DNA of 64,000 nucleotides from Symbiodinium natans (GCA_905221605.1 CAJNDS010000153.1:78501-142500); one strand, 5' to 3'. Counted from the first letter of the stretch, positions 51,502 through 60,674 are shown. Notes: generated from the letters alone by a model not told the origin. Translations and numbers: made by a program.

Positions 51502-54500
51502 TACTTTTTTTGTGTTTGGTACTTTGGGATCTCGGGGTTTCAGGAGTGCTTCTTGGGAGGGTGGCCTGTGGCCGCCATTAAGGGAGCGAAGTAAGAGTTA
51601 GTAACGCCACTCGGCGACCAAATGCACAGCTGCGGGGTTTCATGCAAAAGGAGTCTCACCGACGCAGAGATCGAAGGGCGCGCCAACGACACCTGGACTG
51701 CAAAAACGTCAAAAAAAAACCTGTTAAGCAGGGAGAGCTAAGCAGATTAGGATCGGCTGGCTTGAGTGCTGAAGAAGGTTCGTGCTTGAAGATGTAGCTA
51801 TCTATGGCGAGTTCTTGTCCATCCACTACGGCTTCCAACACTCATTCGAAGAAGGCTTGTTAACGGTAGTTCAAGCCCCTATCTCAAGAACTGCTCACTA
51901 GTCAGGTGATGCACGCTTTGGATGCACTGCGTCACACGGTGCCTGGCTTCGAGAGACTTGGCTGTGCTCGACTCGTAGAGGATAGCGGCAGGTCGAGTTT
52001 GGCCTTGCAGCCTGCGCACAGTTTACCGACTGAAGATGTTTAGGCAAGTCAGGCAAGATGTAGCTTGATATGTAAATCCATCCACCCTCCTTTCCCCTGA
52101 ACATGAGAAGAGCCAAGGAATGCAAAACTTCGAAACTTCGCGATGACTGTCGGAACGCGCCACTGGGAGACAGTGAAGGATTCTTGAGACTTAGGCGGCT
52201 TAGGGGTTTTTGTCCGCTGCCCAATTCGGGTCCACTTGGTAGTACTACCATGCGTAGCACGTGTGAGTAGGGGCTCAGGTCTCCATGGGAGGGGGGGATC
52301 CCTCTCCCGGGTGCTGCTCGTGCACGAGGGCTAGGGTCACCTTGCTTAGTCCCTCAAGCCCAGCAGAAGCACTAGAGAGAGATGAGGGAGGTCGAGGTTG
52401 ACTTCGAGATAGAGATAGCCACGAAATTCTTACATCTTTCAGCATCACATAAGGCATCACAAGGCCTATGCGATTGCACGCGAAGCTCCCACGCTCCAGA
52501 ACCTTTCGTCTCCAACACCCCAACCAAGATCAGTCCAGGCGACTCGCGAAAAATCGTCGGCCGGTACAACCTGACAGGTTGGGACGGTTGGGAGAGGGGG
52601 TATTGAGCCTGGGCTGAGGATCTCGGATCTAAGTTTCAGGCAACTGGAGGCAGGGCTCTCAGCCCCTGAGTTTCCTGAAGTCGGAGCTTTTGAAGCCAAA
52701 CCTAAAAGGCCACAAAGTCCTGCTGAAGCAGCATCAGAACTGCATGGTGCAGAACTCAAAGAGGCGAAGATGTGTGCAATCAAGCACGCTTTGAAGACGC
52801 CGTTGGCATCTTCCCTGAATTCATCGATGGCCGCTGGGCTGAGTAAGTTCGAGTTAGGGTTTAGGGTTTAAGTTTAGGGCTTCGGGTTTCGGGCTGGGGG
52901 TGTAGGGTTTAGGTTTAGGGTTTAGGGTTTAGGGCTTAGGGTTTAGGGTTTAGGGTTTAGGGTTTAGGGTTTAGGGTTTAGGGTTTAGGGTTTAGGGTTC
53001 AATGTGAGCTGATGTGTACGAGCGCCGTTTGCTGTACAATGGGGTCCATGGGATGGGAGAAGACTGAGATAGAGTCACCCAACTTGACGCTCAACCATTC
53101 CTTCAGCACGGCAACGGCCCTGGTCAACGAAGACCATTGCCCGAGGCCCGTGCAAACGTACGCCATGCTGGGTACATGCCACAATGTCACCATTGGTTGC
53201 AGCGTCGTAGATGTTACAACATTGCGGATAGCAATGTACGATCAGCGAAAGACCATGTTGTGCCCGATTCTTACGATGCCTTGGAAGCACCCCAAGCGTT
53301 AAACCTCCGGGCTGCTAAACTTGGGAGAGCGCCTCAGCCATGAACACCCAGAAGCCACCGGAGCTCCTCTGAAACCATGGGAGATTCCCAGAGTTCGTGA
53401 GGTTACAACATCCTCATTCTTCCAACAACCGGGCGTTTCTTTCAAGCCTCCCTGGTCGCATACGGCTGAGTTTTTTCGGTAATTTGTATGTGGCAATGTT
53501 TGGGCTTGGGGTTCGATTGTTGGTGTTGAAAGTACTGAGCATGCGCACATGCATGCATACGTATGCGAGTATGTCAGCAAGTACGCATTCATAGCTCCAA
53601 TTTGCCTTGAGCGGACAGCCAAATCATAAGCTTTACTGCTAGCTTTTCAGAGAGGAAGAATGCTGCAGATACGACTGTTGGATTGATACGAATCTCATTT
53701 TTGAAGCATTCCCGCTTCTCTCCCGATGAGCAGTCTTTTCACTTCAGGCTGCTCAAGAGTGTATAAGAGCCTGCTTGTCCTGCTATTAGTATCCGTGTTT
53801 CTGACTTTAGCATCGATCCACCTGCGACAGAACCGTCACCCACAAGCTTAACCCGCTAACGAGCCTGTTCACTCGGGAATCCGCGACTACCAGCTGCAGT
53901 AAGAACCAAAGTTCAGACCCATGGCATCGTCGAGACTTTTTTGTTCTTCCTCCAATCCCGAAGGTGCCCCGCTTGACCTTTTCATGCAACGCCTGTGTCG
54001 GGATGGTTGAGAAGCATGCTGTGTTGAAGGACAAGCCACCCGGGTTGCTGGTCCAGAGAAGCGCTTCTTTGTTTCTACATATGCCGGCTGAAGAAACTCC
54101 GGCATGGACAAAAGTTTCCTTCATTGCTCAGGTTCCTTACGGTTGCCTCGTGCCGCAGAGTGGCGTCGACAACCTCCTCGTTGCGGGGCGTGTGGCTTCA
54201 CTAGCTAAGGGTGTCGGGCTTCGGCAATACGCCTTGAGGAGCATGTCAGTACGTGTTGGTGTTCGGGTCCAGAAAAATGTGGTGTGCAGTTTCAAGCCTC
54301 ATCCGGTCACGGGATATTTGCCACACTCGACATGTAGGGTTGTTTGGCTGTACTAGCCAAGCCTCGGCCTACGCTTGGCCGAGAATGAAATGGCAGGACA
54401 GTGATGAAAACCATAATATATTATACCATCCAAAAGCACCCAAAAAGCATACCCTCAAAATCAAGCCGACATCGCACATGGACATGTGGATTGAATGGAC

Positions 54501-55417
54501 ACGAAGTATCAGGGAGCTGTCTTGGCGACTACATGATTTTACATTCTTCCCTGACCGCTTGCCTTGAATTTTCACCCCTGCTTTAGCCCACCGACCGATG
54601 GTCTCGAACTGCGCCGTAAATTACAATTCCAAGGCAGTGGCAGGCGATCGAGTCTCCCATGCAGCCATGCGCAACATGATGGCGTCTTGGATGCGGACCC
54701 AATCCCATCTGAAGTTCTGTTCCTCAGCCTCTGCGGATGTATGTCTGATTTGGCGCCCGTGTGTGTATGTGTGTGTGTGCTTTATGTCGCCTCCAATCTT
54801 CGAAAATGTGTGTCAGGCCTGCACCGTCACTGGCCAGGCAGCAGGTGCACCAGTTCCAGTGTTGCGGTTGGATGTGGTGTTCCCAAACCCTAAACCCTAA
54901 ACCCTAAACCCTAAACCCTAAACCCTAAACCCTAAACCCTAAACCCTAAACCCTAAACCCTAAACCCTAAACCCTAAACCCTAAACCCTAAACCCTAAAC
55001 TGAATGTCCCTGCCTCTCCTCGCCAGGCGTGGCGGCTGCCGTTTCCCTGCGCCAGGGTTTGGGCACGCACCCGGGCGAGAAGAGTTTGTTCAGGGTTGGC
55101 TTCGTTTAGGGATGCTTGTAGGCCAGGTAGCAAGGGGGTTGGCTAGACGAGTGACGGAGCACTTGTACTTGATAGCAAGAAGAGTAGGATCAAGCTCTTT
55201 CGACAGCTGTCCCGCATTCAAAACGTCTTCTTCAATATGCACAGGTGAACCAGCCAGTGCCTCGCCCTGTAAAGCGCTTCCTCTGTGTCATAGCCCAAAA
55301 AACCCGCAAGCCCTACGGAAGCCTGCGCAGAAGCCCAGGAAGGAAGTCGATGTCGCGAAGGTTCAGGAGGAGCTGCGCAAGCACCCTGTGCTGATTTGCG
55401 ATCATGTCGGAACTTGA
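42182..55417 (+). CDS. FAD-dependent oxidoreductase gene, at least 20 exons
   Basis: Flavoprotein of the FAD_oxidored/GIDA-like Rossmann group. In order: VLVVGAGPAG (dinucleotide-binding loop), LSAALGARRSGADVILLERY (second strand ending in the ribose-binding Glu), CFGGTITTVGMETLGWYRYE, GIGREMERVAERM, EEKFKLVADNLIQDVG, GVLTESKSGR, ADRVIDCTGDADVAHLAGCP (GD motif), VFNAVNIDVPKFKEY, NPATYKDW, LKSPYLDREFEKAAQATV, GGSWSALSEAGEATNLNLVH, LTDAEIEGR, MHALDALRHTVPGFER, KLRNFAMTVGTRDSRKIVGR, YNLTGEDVCNQARFEDAVGI, FPEFIDG, VPYGCLVPQ, VDNLLVAGR, DRVSHAAMRNMM, CTVTGQAAGVAAAVSLRQ and DVAKVQEEL. The order and spacing match bacterial-type enzymes of about 450-550 residues. The substrate is unknown. Small pieces are unfound after 44082, after 46614, between 47954 and 48885, and between 52842 and 54132. 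M42221 is the natural start if the upstream exon is not part of it. The stop is TGA at 55415-55417. Introns of 100-2400 bp are mainly GC-AG, many in phase 1, and carry telomeric arrays and inverted-repeat elements. No internal stop in any exon suggests a working gene. Confidence 0.9.
42288..42327. repeat. Interstitial telomeric array, G strand
   Basis: Four to five TTTAGGG units in intron 1. Confidence 0.9.
42336..42521. mobile_element. Family B composite element
   Basis: Three tandem units of about 60 bp (AGTCCTTACCAGGGATGATA, a G run, GGTACTATAATCCCTAA), ending with AAGGACTGTTAGTA and GGGGACATCCCAAGCT, the right end of family B. It appears to be a B element whose centre has been amplified. 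In intron 1 of the oxidoreductase. Confidence 0.75.
42949..43023 (+). CDS. FAD oxidoreductase exon 2
   Basis: CCAG acceptor, phase 1. Reads LSAALGARRSGADVILLERY, GCFG. The LLER Glu ends the second Rossmann strand. GC donor (GCCTCTTA). Very GC-rich compared with its intron. Confidence 0.92.
43327..43374 (+). CDS. FAD oxidoreductase exon 3
   Basis: CGAGAG acceptor completes the split Gly. Reads TITTVGMETLGWYRY plus one base. Typical GG.ITV.GVE...WYRHEG segment of the family. The donor is not canonical (CTGCTT). Confidence 0.88.
43428..43985. other. Intron 3 of the oxidoreductase
   Basis: No telomeric repeat and no clear element; minus-strand ORFs here (43429-43976) have no motif. Confidence 0.5.
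44024..44082 (+). CDS. FAD oxidoreductase exon 4
   Basis: After CCCAGG: (E)GTQDCEGIGREMERVAERM. The G(I/L)GREFE.RA segment is a family hallmark. The 5' boundary has an extra G after AG; the donor is unclear (CTTGTG). Confidence 0.85.
44287..44386. mobile_element. Inverted-repeat element, family D copy 1
   Basis: GAGCTCAATACCCCTTAAT at the left and ATTAAGGGGTATTGGGCTC at the right are near-perfect terminal inverted repeats. Inside: GAATGTAGCTTAAATTATAA and AGGGATCCTTATTCTGATTT. Copy 2 is at 62268. Confidence 0.8.
44731..45220 (+). CDS. Exon-like segments inside an oxidoreductase intron
   Basis: Three protein-like open pieces on the plus strand: MARSLFWTPSDLADVADYPL PEELDVF with TAG (44731-44814), RAIKPENFLLSPAQEFK (about 44987-45040) and AIDPKYTFEYFEYWNPRFQE W (about 45133-45210). 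The second resembles a protein-kinase catalytic loop (KPENFLL) but lacks the HRD Asp. None aligns convincingly to the missing oxidoreductase piece. They may be exons of a nested or decayed gene. Confidence 0.25.
46551..46614 (+). CDS. FAD oxidoreductase exon
   Basis: CCTCAG acceptor, then (A)EEKFKLVADNLIQDVG and probably SLLAQ. Corresponds to the ALDAE.FK.VAD.M..E.GV segment. Exact end not fixed. Confidence 0.85.
47473..47500. repeat. Short interstitial telomeric block, C strand
   Basis: Three to four units including a CCCGAAA, just before the next exon. Confidence 0.85.
47509..47605 (+). CDS. FAD oxidoreductase exon with IDCTG
   Basis: CTCACAG acceptor. Reads ALINSSNEIYGVLTESKSGR, NAILADRVIDCT(G). 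DRVIDCTGDAD is the third FAD-contact region. GC donor (GCGGGATC), phase 1. Confidence 0.95.
47918..47954 (+). CDS. FAD oxidoreductase micro-exon
   Basis: CAGAG acceptor completes the split Gly: GDADVAHLAGCP plus TA, then a GC donor (GCTTGG). 37 bp. Confidence 0.93.
48487..48513 (+). CDS. Possible oxidoreductase micro-exon
   Basis: Reads TAKCIAVT, which could be the ...K..M(L/M)(G/A)VT segment expected before VFN. Boundaries unresolved; offered only because the piece is missing between the neighbouring exons. Confidence 0.2.
48885..48941 (+). CDS. FAD oxidoreductase exon
   Basis: GCAACAG acceptor. Reads VFNAVNIDVPKFKEYTSQT, the VF...GVDK.KF..Y segment of the family. Confidence 0.88.
48972..49096. 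mobile_element. Inverted-repeat element, family E
   Basis: Arms of about 40 bp: TTAGGTTTACTACGATTTGC, TTAAGAGCCCCGAAAAA at the left and GTTCTTTTGGGGTTCTTAAG, CAAATAGTAGTTTAGGTTT at the right. The AT-rich loop contains TAATATAGGGATTATTA. Lies 30 bp after an oxidoreductase exon. Confidence 0.8.
49208..49252. repeat. Degenerate telomeric block, G strand
   Basis: TTTAGGG, TTTAGCG, CTTACGG and similar variants. Confidence 0.7.
49357..49448 (+). mobile_element. Inverted-repeat element, family A' copy
   Basis: GCCCCCATATGGCGGTTTC, GAAGGGTACCCTATTTGGGG, GTCCCCTAAAAGGGGACTTC, ATTTAGGGGTAC. Contains the perfect inverted pair GTCCCCT/AGGGGAC. Matches 1848-1912 in reverse. Confidence 0.6.
49494..49568 (+). 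CDS. FAD oxidoreductase exon
   Basis: Reads SARNPATYKDWSRTWEQTTS, GKEA. The NPATY.DW....W...T(S/A)GKE segment is family-typical. The start is about 49490-49497; the donor after GGCA is non-canonical. Confidence 0.9.
49627..49707. repeat. Interstitial telomeric array, C strand
   Basis: About eleven units, with two short deletions. Confidence 0.95.
49893..49976 (+). CDS. FAD oxidoreductase exon
   Basis: Reads LKSPYLDREFEKAAQATVQL, RSRGLIPP. Family segment LFSPYLE..FE.A...GLIP. The junction with the next exon lies within a repeated CCTCC, so the exact site is ambiguous. Confidence 0.93.
50012..50044. repeat. Interstitial telomeric array, C strand
   Basis: Four to five units in a 100-bp intron. 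Confidence 0.9.
50086..50125 (+). CDS. FAD oxidoreductase micro-exon
   Basis: Reads AGVIPQHKLQNFG(G), GT donor (GTGTTC), phase 1; the split Gly is completed at 50687. Confidence 0.82.
50155..50175. repeat. Short telomeric block, G strand
   Basis: ATTTAGGG and TTAAGGG variants right after the exon. Confidence 0.7.
50687..50749 (+). CDS. FAD oxidoreductase exon with GSWSAL
   Basis: AGTCAG acceptor. Reads (G)SWSALSEAGEATNLNLVHKK. The G(S/T)WS..T..GEATN(L)N.VH block is the strongest family signature of the middle region. GC donor (GCGGGCGC), phase 1. Confidence 0.93.
50961..51033. repeat. TA microsatellite
   Basis: Alternating TA with GTATAT and CTATAT interruptions. Confidence 0.95.
51233..51283. 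repeat. Interstitial telomeric array, C strand, variant
   Basis: CCCTAAA, CCCTAAT and CCCCAAA units. Confidence 0.85.
51366..51381 (+). CDS. Possible oxidoreductase micro-exon
   Basis: ATGCAG, then (G)VDAT, before GTGTCAGG. The family has G(I/V)DAT between VH and LT.AEIEGR, and the phase agrees with the previous GC donor. Only 16 bp. Confidence 0.5.
51466..51502. repeat. TA microsatellite
   Basis: Alternating TA with one ATACATA interruption. Confidence 0.95.
51651..51702 (+). CDS. FAD oxidoreductase exon
   Basis: CAAAAG acceptor. Reads SLTDAEIEGRANDTWTA, matching LT.AEIEGR..(A/L)W. Donor not canonical (AAAACG). Confidence 0.9.
51906..51955 (+). CDS. FAD oxidoreductase exon
   Basis: GTCAG acceptor. 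Reads VMHALDALRHTVPGFER, the (A)(I/L)EALR..VPGFE segment. Confidence 0.9.
52118..52158 (+). CDS. FAD oxidoreductase exon with KLRNFAMTVGT
   Basis: Reads NAKLRNFAMTVGT plus C. GC donor (GCCACTGG), phase 1; joined to 52539 it gives VGTRDSRKIVGRYNLTG without a gap. The acceptor side is uncertain by a few bases. Confidence 0.9.
52539..52577 (+). CDS. FAD oxidoreductase exon with SRKIVGRYNL
   Basis: GTCCAG acceptor. (R)DSRKIVGRYNLT plus G, GT donor (GTTGGG), phase 1. R(D/E)SR.I.G.Y.LT is the family's best conserved motif. Confidence 0.95.
52764..52842 (+). CDS. FAD oxidoreductase exon with GIFPEFIDG
   Basis: AAGAG acceptor. (G)EDVCNQARFEDAVGIF, PEFIDGRWA plus GA. Full-consensus donor GTAAGT, followed 13 bp later by a G-strand telomeric array. 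Confidence 0.95.
52855..52998. repeat. Interstitial telomeric array, G strand
   Basis: About nineteen units, with variants in the first third and pure TTTAGGG after. Confidence 0.95.
53000..54131. other. Oxidoreductase intron(s)
   Basis: The family segment that precedes VPYGCLVP (about 15 residues ending in GRYFQ) must be encoded here but was not found. ORFs present have no motif. Confidence 0.5.
54132..54196 (+). CDS. FAD oxidoreductase exon with VPYGCLVP
   Basis: GCTCAG acceptor. VPYGCLVPQSGVDNLLVAGR, VA. The (I/V)PY..L.P.G..NLLVAGR motif forms the C-terminal FAD-binding strand. GTGGC is repeated at this junction and at the next acceptor. Confidence 0.95.
54642..54681 (+). CDS. FAD oxidoreductase exon
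   Basis: GDRVSHAAMRNMM, with GC donor (GCGTCTTG), phase 0. Family segment G(D).(V/I)(S/A)HA..R(N).M. Confidence 0.93.
54756..54780. repeat. GT microsatellite
   Basis: A (GT)n run with one GTAT interruption within a 135-bp intron. Confidence 0.8.
54817..54844 (+). CDS. FAD oxidoreductase micro-exon
   Basis: TGTCAG acceptor. ACTVTGQAA plus G, GT donor (GTGCAC), phase 1. Matches CTVTGQAAG. Confidence 0.93.
54887..55000. repeat. Interstitial telomeric array, C strand
   Basis: About sixteen CCCTAAA units forming most of the intron before the next exon. Confidence 0.97.
55027..55056 (+). CDS. FAD oxidoreductase micro-exon
   Basis: CGCCAG acceptor. (G)VAAAVSLRQ. The donor is GGT or GGG within CAGGGTTT; phase 0 or 1. 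Confidence 0.93.
55331..55417 (+). CDS. FAD oxidoreductase last exon
   Basis: GCGCAG acceptor (phase 0). KPRKEVDVAKVQEELRKHPV, LICDHVGT, TGA. V(D)(I/V).(K/A)VQ..L is the normal C-terminal end of the family. Confidence 0.92.
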   Translation, partial: KPRKEVDVAKVQEELRKHPVLICDHVGT

Positions 55418-55552
55418 GGGTAGGGATGGTTTCGGAAGGGCCCAAAGGGACATTCAAAACATTTCAAAACCAAAACGTGCCGGAAAAAACACAACTGCAG
55501 GCCGTCTCCACATGCATTCAAAGACATCTCAAATCCTGACCTAGTAGTAGAG

Positions 55553-55612
55553 TAGGTAACCTTTAACCTTACTGGGGTAGTATAATCCCCATATATTCCC
55601 AAAGGTTAACCT
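55553..55612. mobile_element. Small inverted-repeat element, family G
   Basis: AGGTAACCTTTAA at the left and AAAGGTTAACCT at the right, with GGGGTAGTATAATCCCC inside. Only 60 bp, 135 bp after the oxidoreductase stop; a terminator-like hairpin is an alternative reading. Confidence 0.6.
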
Positions 55613-55917
55613 CACGGCAGATCATGGCAGGTCTGCAGCGTTGAACCATTGAATAGCATCTGCACACCAGTGAGTTCCACTCAATAGGTTCTGAGATGTT
55701 CCATGACTCATAGACAAGTATTGCTAAGGCATTGCTAAGGCATCGCTCAGGCTACCCCCGAATTCCGCCCCTGAACCATCCTGAAACGGGAAGTCACATT
55801 GACAAACACGGGGGCCGGATGGGTCAGGTTTCCACCCTGAACCTTGAACCTTGAAGCCTGCATCTGCACATGGAAGCTCTGAAAAGGCCCCGGTGCTGCA
55901 CCACACCGCCCCCGACC

Positions 55918-55940
55918 CCAAACCCTAAACCCTAAACCCT
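55918..55940. repeat. Short telomeric block, C strand
   Basis: Three units. Confidence 0.85.
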
Positions 55941-55946
55941 TATCAG

Positions 55947-55986
55947 CGTACAGATTTGCTGATGAGATCCTCTCAATAATTGCTCT
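55947..55986 (+). CDS. Probable micro-exon, unidentified gene
   Basis: ATCAG acceptor, YRFADEILSIIAL, full-consensus donor GTGAGT. Preceded by a C-strand telomeric block. Belongs to a gene downstream of the oxidoreductase; family unknown. Confidence 0.5.
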
Positions 55987-55989
55987 GTG

Positions 55990-58900
55990 AGTTTCGGGGT
56001 TGCCGACTTGACAAGTGCCCTTTTGGCCCAGCAAGGCAAGGCGTGCGGCTGTCATGAGAGCGCAAATACCCTTTTAAGCTGCGCTCTTCGGACATCTTCG
56101 GACCATCGGGGGCGAATTCGCGCCTTCTCAACCGGTGCGGTTCAGCTTAAACACACTGGAACTTGAAGCCTACACTTGAAAACCACTACACCTGGCAACG
56201 TATACCAGCAAACAGCGAGCAACTTTGTATATGAATAATGAAGATGCTATTTGCCCCAGGAAGAGTGTGGCACTGTGCCTAGGGGTCTTGCAGAGGGACT
56301 TCATCTCTTTCCGTTTCGTTAAGGTGGGCCTTTGGTTAAGCTTCGAACCCCTGACCTCCTGGAAGCACCCTCACTCTCTCATGTGGGACCCTCATTCCAC
56401 TCTGATCCTGCTACTTCAACCCGCTGCGCCGCTTCGGAGAAAAGGCTGGAGCCTCAAATCACGTAGGCTTGCGAACTCCTCTCTGTCTGTCGGACCCGAA
56501 ACCCTAAACCAAAAAGCCTAAACCCTAAGCCCTAAACTCGGACGCATGGAGAAGACTGGGAATTCCAAATTGACTTTGCTCCCCAGTTGGGATGAGGGTG
56601 CGAGGGATTGTAGGCTAAGGAAAAAGGCCGTTGGCCAGGAGACCTTGCAAACATCGGTACAAGAGTATAAGAATAGAAGAGTAGAAAGCGTAAGAATATA
56701 GAAATATAGGAATATCATCATCTGAGAGTATGATAATATAAGAAGATAGTTACATATGAATATGGCAAACTACTAATAGAAGTACATAGATTAACATAGC
56801 AGAGCAATATCAGAATGTAATAGCATAATATCTTTCACAGATTGCGATGCTAATGCTACCCCAAATCACAGCACACGATCTCGCAAGGGCGCAGAGAACC
56901 AAAAGTGCTCCACTTTCGGATTTGCAGAGAGGAGTGCCGCTTGACCGGCCGTTTTAAAGGCCATTATCGTGGATGCATTCTGGTCCAGCAGGCCGCCCCG
57001 CCTGAACCGCCTGTACTTCGAAAAGATACACCAGTACAGGTGCACGCAATTTTGCTCACAGTGATCTCACATCTGTGTGTGATTGCTGAGTTTCGCTGCA
57101 GTTTCTTTGCAGCCGGCGAGCCAATCGGCCAACGCCTCAAACGGATCTCGCGAGCCAGATTGAACTCTTTTTCGCGCCATGTTTTATAGACCTGCATGCA
57201 TACAGAGCCTCTGGCTTTAGTACTCCTGCGCTGTCAAAACGTGTTTCAAGCGAACGTTCCGCTGTCCAAACAAATTGTCACCTGAACCCTGTTGCAGACA
57301 CGGCTGCGCATTGCTATGGTGAGCTCGCCAGGTCTACTGCAAGCAACACAGGCCAAACGCCGTGTGCATTGCAAGTCGCCGTGCAGTGGTTGGCGCCAGT
57401 GATCGGGCTGAGGTTCTTTTGAGACTTTTGAGCTGCCACTGCACGGGGTCCCTGCAGACGACAGGCTTTCGACATCTGTTTTTATGTGCATAAGTGTGCA
57501 TATGTCTATGAAGCTCACTGCTCGAGCAGAGAAGTGGAAGGGTGCTACCGAGGCTACTTTCAGACAGTGCTGAGGTACCTGCCGATGGCGTTTTCTGTTC
57601 TATCTGAAGGATCCAAGCCCCTACTTCCCTAAATATGGGAGTTCAAGATACCAACTGCCTGAAACTTGAGGATTCTGGCTTGGGGATGGTTGGGGGCGGG
57701 GGGAGGGCTTGAGGGAGGCTTCGGACACTTGTGTGAACTTAAGGCGGGACATTGCATGGCCTCAATACCGAACCCTTGCACTTCTCACGTCTCGTCTGCT
57801 GGGGGCTCGCCTTTTGCATGTCTTCACACATCTGGACAGTTCTGCAGCGCTGCTATCGGACTCCTGGAATTCATCAAGATTGGGATGTTTGGACGTCAGC
57901 CCTGCAAAGCCGACGCAAGCTGCACGGAGGTTGGTTCGGCGTCTTTAGACATCTTTGTTTATAGATGTTTCACTGGTGGCTCCGATTTTTAGCGGAGCAG
58001 TTCGGGCATCTTTTCCTGCCTTTTCCCAGTAACCCTATATAGGCGAGTCTAACTAAACAAGCCTACATCAAGCAACTCTACGTCTCAGCATATAAAGAGT
58101 CTGCAACCCTGAGCCCGTGTGGAGCCTCAACATGTTGGGATTTAAGACTTCCGTGCAGGAGGTTGTGGTTTTGGACAAATTAGGGGCACGGGGGGAATTT
58201 CTGCTGCAGAATTGATACCGAGTAGCAGAGTAGCATACTTTCCAGTGGTCTGCATCGCTTCATCCCCCTAAACCCTAAACCCCTGAATCCTGCTGCCTGA
58301 CTCCATCGAATCCCTGAATCCTGCAACTTCCAAATCCGTCCCAAACCCGCAGTGGGTTCGGCCTTGACGTCCTCGAGCCTGAACCAACAGTCTATGAATA
58401 TGGACACTAGAGATTAGATTTTCAGATGTGTGAGGCGCGTGCCGAGGGGTGAAATTCTACAGCTTTGCGCTTGGGATTCAGAGAGGTTCTTGGGGAGCAT
58501 CCAGGAGTCCGAGCGCCGGCCTTATGTTGGCCTCAGTGGCCAACATCTTCACGGCTGAGTTTGGGGGTGCTCCGAGGGTCAAAAAAGCCGCCTGCCTGCT
58601 CGGACATGCTAGGGTGACAGTTGAAGGCTGTCGGGCCAAGGGATAGCCCACAACTACGGGATAGTCTTGGCACAGCGGACAACCCTTTAGAAAGGCCCTA
58701 GAGAGGAAAATAATGGAGAACGAAAGCTGTTTGCTGAGGCACGGCGTAATTTCAGTTCAGGGCTGGTTCACTTGCTTGCTGAAGGCCCCAAGTTTGCATT
58801 TATCAAGTTTCCCTGAAACAGCTGGGAACAGTGCGGGGCTGGGAGGGAGCAGCTGGCAAAGCATCTTTTTCGGCAGTCTTTTGAAAGCACTTCTGGTAGC

Positions 58901-60582
58901 TTTCCTTCAGCTTAGTTAGGTTTTTCCCAAATTTTCCTGCTGGGGCTGTTTGCCGCTTCTCCATACGTTCGGAAGAAACAAAAAGCCTAGAGACAAGCCA
59001 GGCAAAACCAAGAAGGTCACAGAATGAGACAAAGCTGACAAAAGGGCAGATGCGGAGAGATTTTGCAAAACAAAGCTAAACAGGCTGAGGCGACCTTTCC
59101 GGGTTTCGTCCTGTAAGCAGCAGAAGAACTGCTGTTTGCCAGCAGATTTCCGTCCTGCAACAGCAAGGCCATGTGAACGCCACCGTCAGTTTTTTGCTTG
59201 TTTATTCAGCTTTTCGTTGCCCCTTATTCTGCTTTTCCATCCTCGGGCTTTGCCTAAACTCGAAGCGCCTCAAATTTCCGAACGTATTGCCAAGCTGTAC
59301 TACATCGGTGGGGGTCGCCGATGCCAGGTCTGAGGACAGGTTTTCAGCATGGATTCACGGAAGGTCAAGGGCTGGAGTCCAGCAGAAAGAAGCGCTAGCA
59401 AGCATTCGACCGACGTGACACAATTTTGACGGAAACAACGGGCTTCGCCAAACTGGAGGAATTTTAAGACTTAAAGGTGCAGCTCAGCTCAGGGCGTCGG
59501 GTCACCCCGCTAATAACGCTAGTCCCTCTTCTCAGTACTATCCCTTGCCACATGGTGCACGTTCGCAGATGCGCCCTTCATCTCGGAACAACTCGCCACA
59601 CCGGCGGCGCTCCAACGTGACGAAGGCTCTCAGGGTGTTTTGCACAGAGTCATAGGTAATTTGGTCTAGATATGGCTCAGGACGTGCCCGCTGCTAAGCC
59701 CTGGTCACCCAAAACACCATCACATGATCGGAGTTTAATCTCGACATATGTACGCAAGTCAATCCATGCGGCATCGATATTCAGAGCTGCACAGCAACGC
59801 TGCCTCTAGACCCCCTAAAGTTCCGCTGGTCGATCGGACATGGGAGGGGCTGCGGAGTTCGACATGATGGTTCCTTGGGGTTGAGGTTCTAGGATGACAT
59901 TGGAGGGTTTCGTCGGTGGCTTTTCATCTGCTCCCGGATCTGCGTTCCGGGTACAGTTGCCTTGGATTCTGGCGCTCCTTGTGTTGTGGGGGGTGCTCCC
60001 TTACCCCTCTCGGAGGCTGCATCCCTGATGCGAGCATGTTGCGGAATCCCCCGGGTATCGGCTGTCCTACAGATCTGTCTTCTGGAAGACGTTCGGATGC
60101 CAGCCCTCGTGGCCTGGCGTCATGCAGTGTGAGCCTGCGAAGTGTCGCGTCAGACTTGCTTTACGGTCGCCTTCGTTGAAGAGCGGGTGTGGACCGGCTA
60201 CCCTAAATTAGAATTTGTGTACCTTACACGGGCCAAGCCCAAATTTCGAAGCCACGTTGAAGTCAATGCTTCGGCCCGTCGTCTATTTGTTGAGAGTTGA
60301 GCCGTGGGGAATAGGGCTATGGCTTGGTAAGGTGAAGGAATTAAGCTCAATGTTGCATTGAATGTACCCAAAGGCTCCTATGTCGTACCTTTTGGGGGAA
60401 GTACACTAAAACCCCATGTGACTAACCCAACGCAAAACTACCGTGCAGACTTCAGGTAGGTATCACCTCCATCCAGACTGAGAATCTTGACCCCTCAGCC
60501 GCCGATGGCCCAACGGCTTTAACACGCTTCCTCGTCATGCCCGAGCACCACCCCACACCCAAAGCACACTTAATCTCCCGAA
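55990..60582. other. No assigned gene
   Basis: About 4.6 kb with few telomeric units (56500-56540, 58268-58285), an AT-rich irregular AGAATATAGAA tract (56640-56800) and motif-free ORFs on both strands. Could be one long intron between the exon at 55947 and that at 60675. Confidence 0.4.
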
Positions 60583-60665
60583 AACCCTAAACCCTAAACC
60601 CTAAACCCTAAACCCTAAACCCTAAACCCTAAACCCTAAACCCTAAACCCTAAACCCTAGACCCT
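60583..60665. repeat. Interstitial telomeric array, C strand
   Basis: Twelve CCCTAAA units. Confidence 0.97.
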
Positions 60666-60674
60666 TCCATTGGA

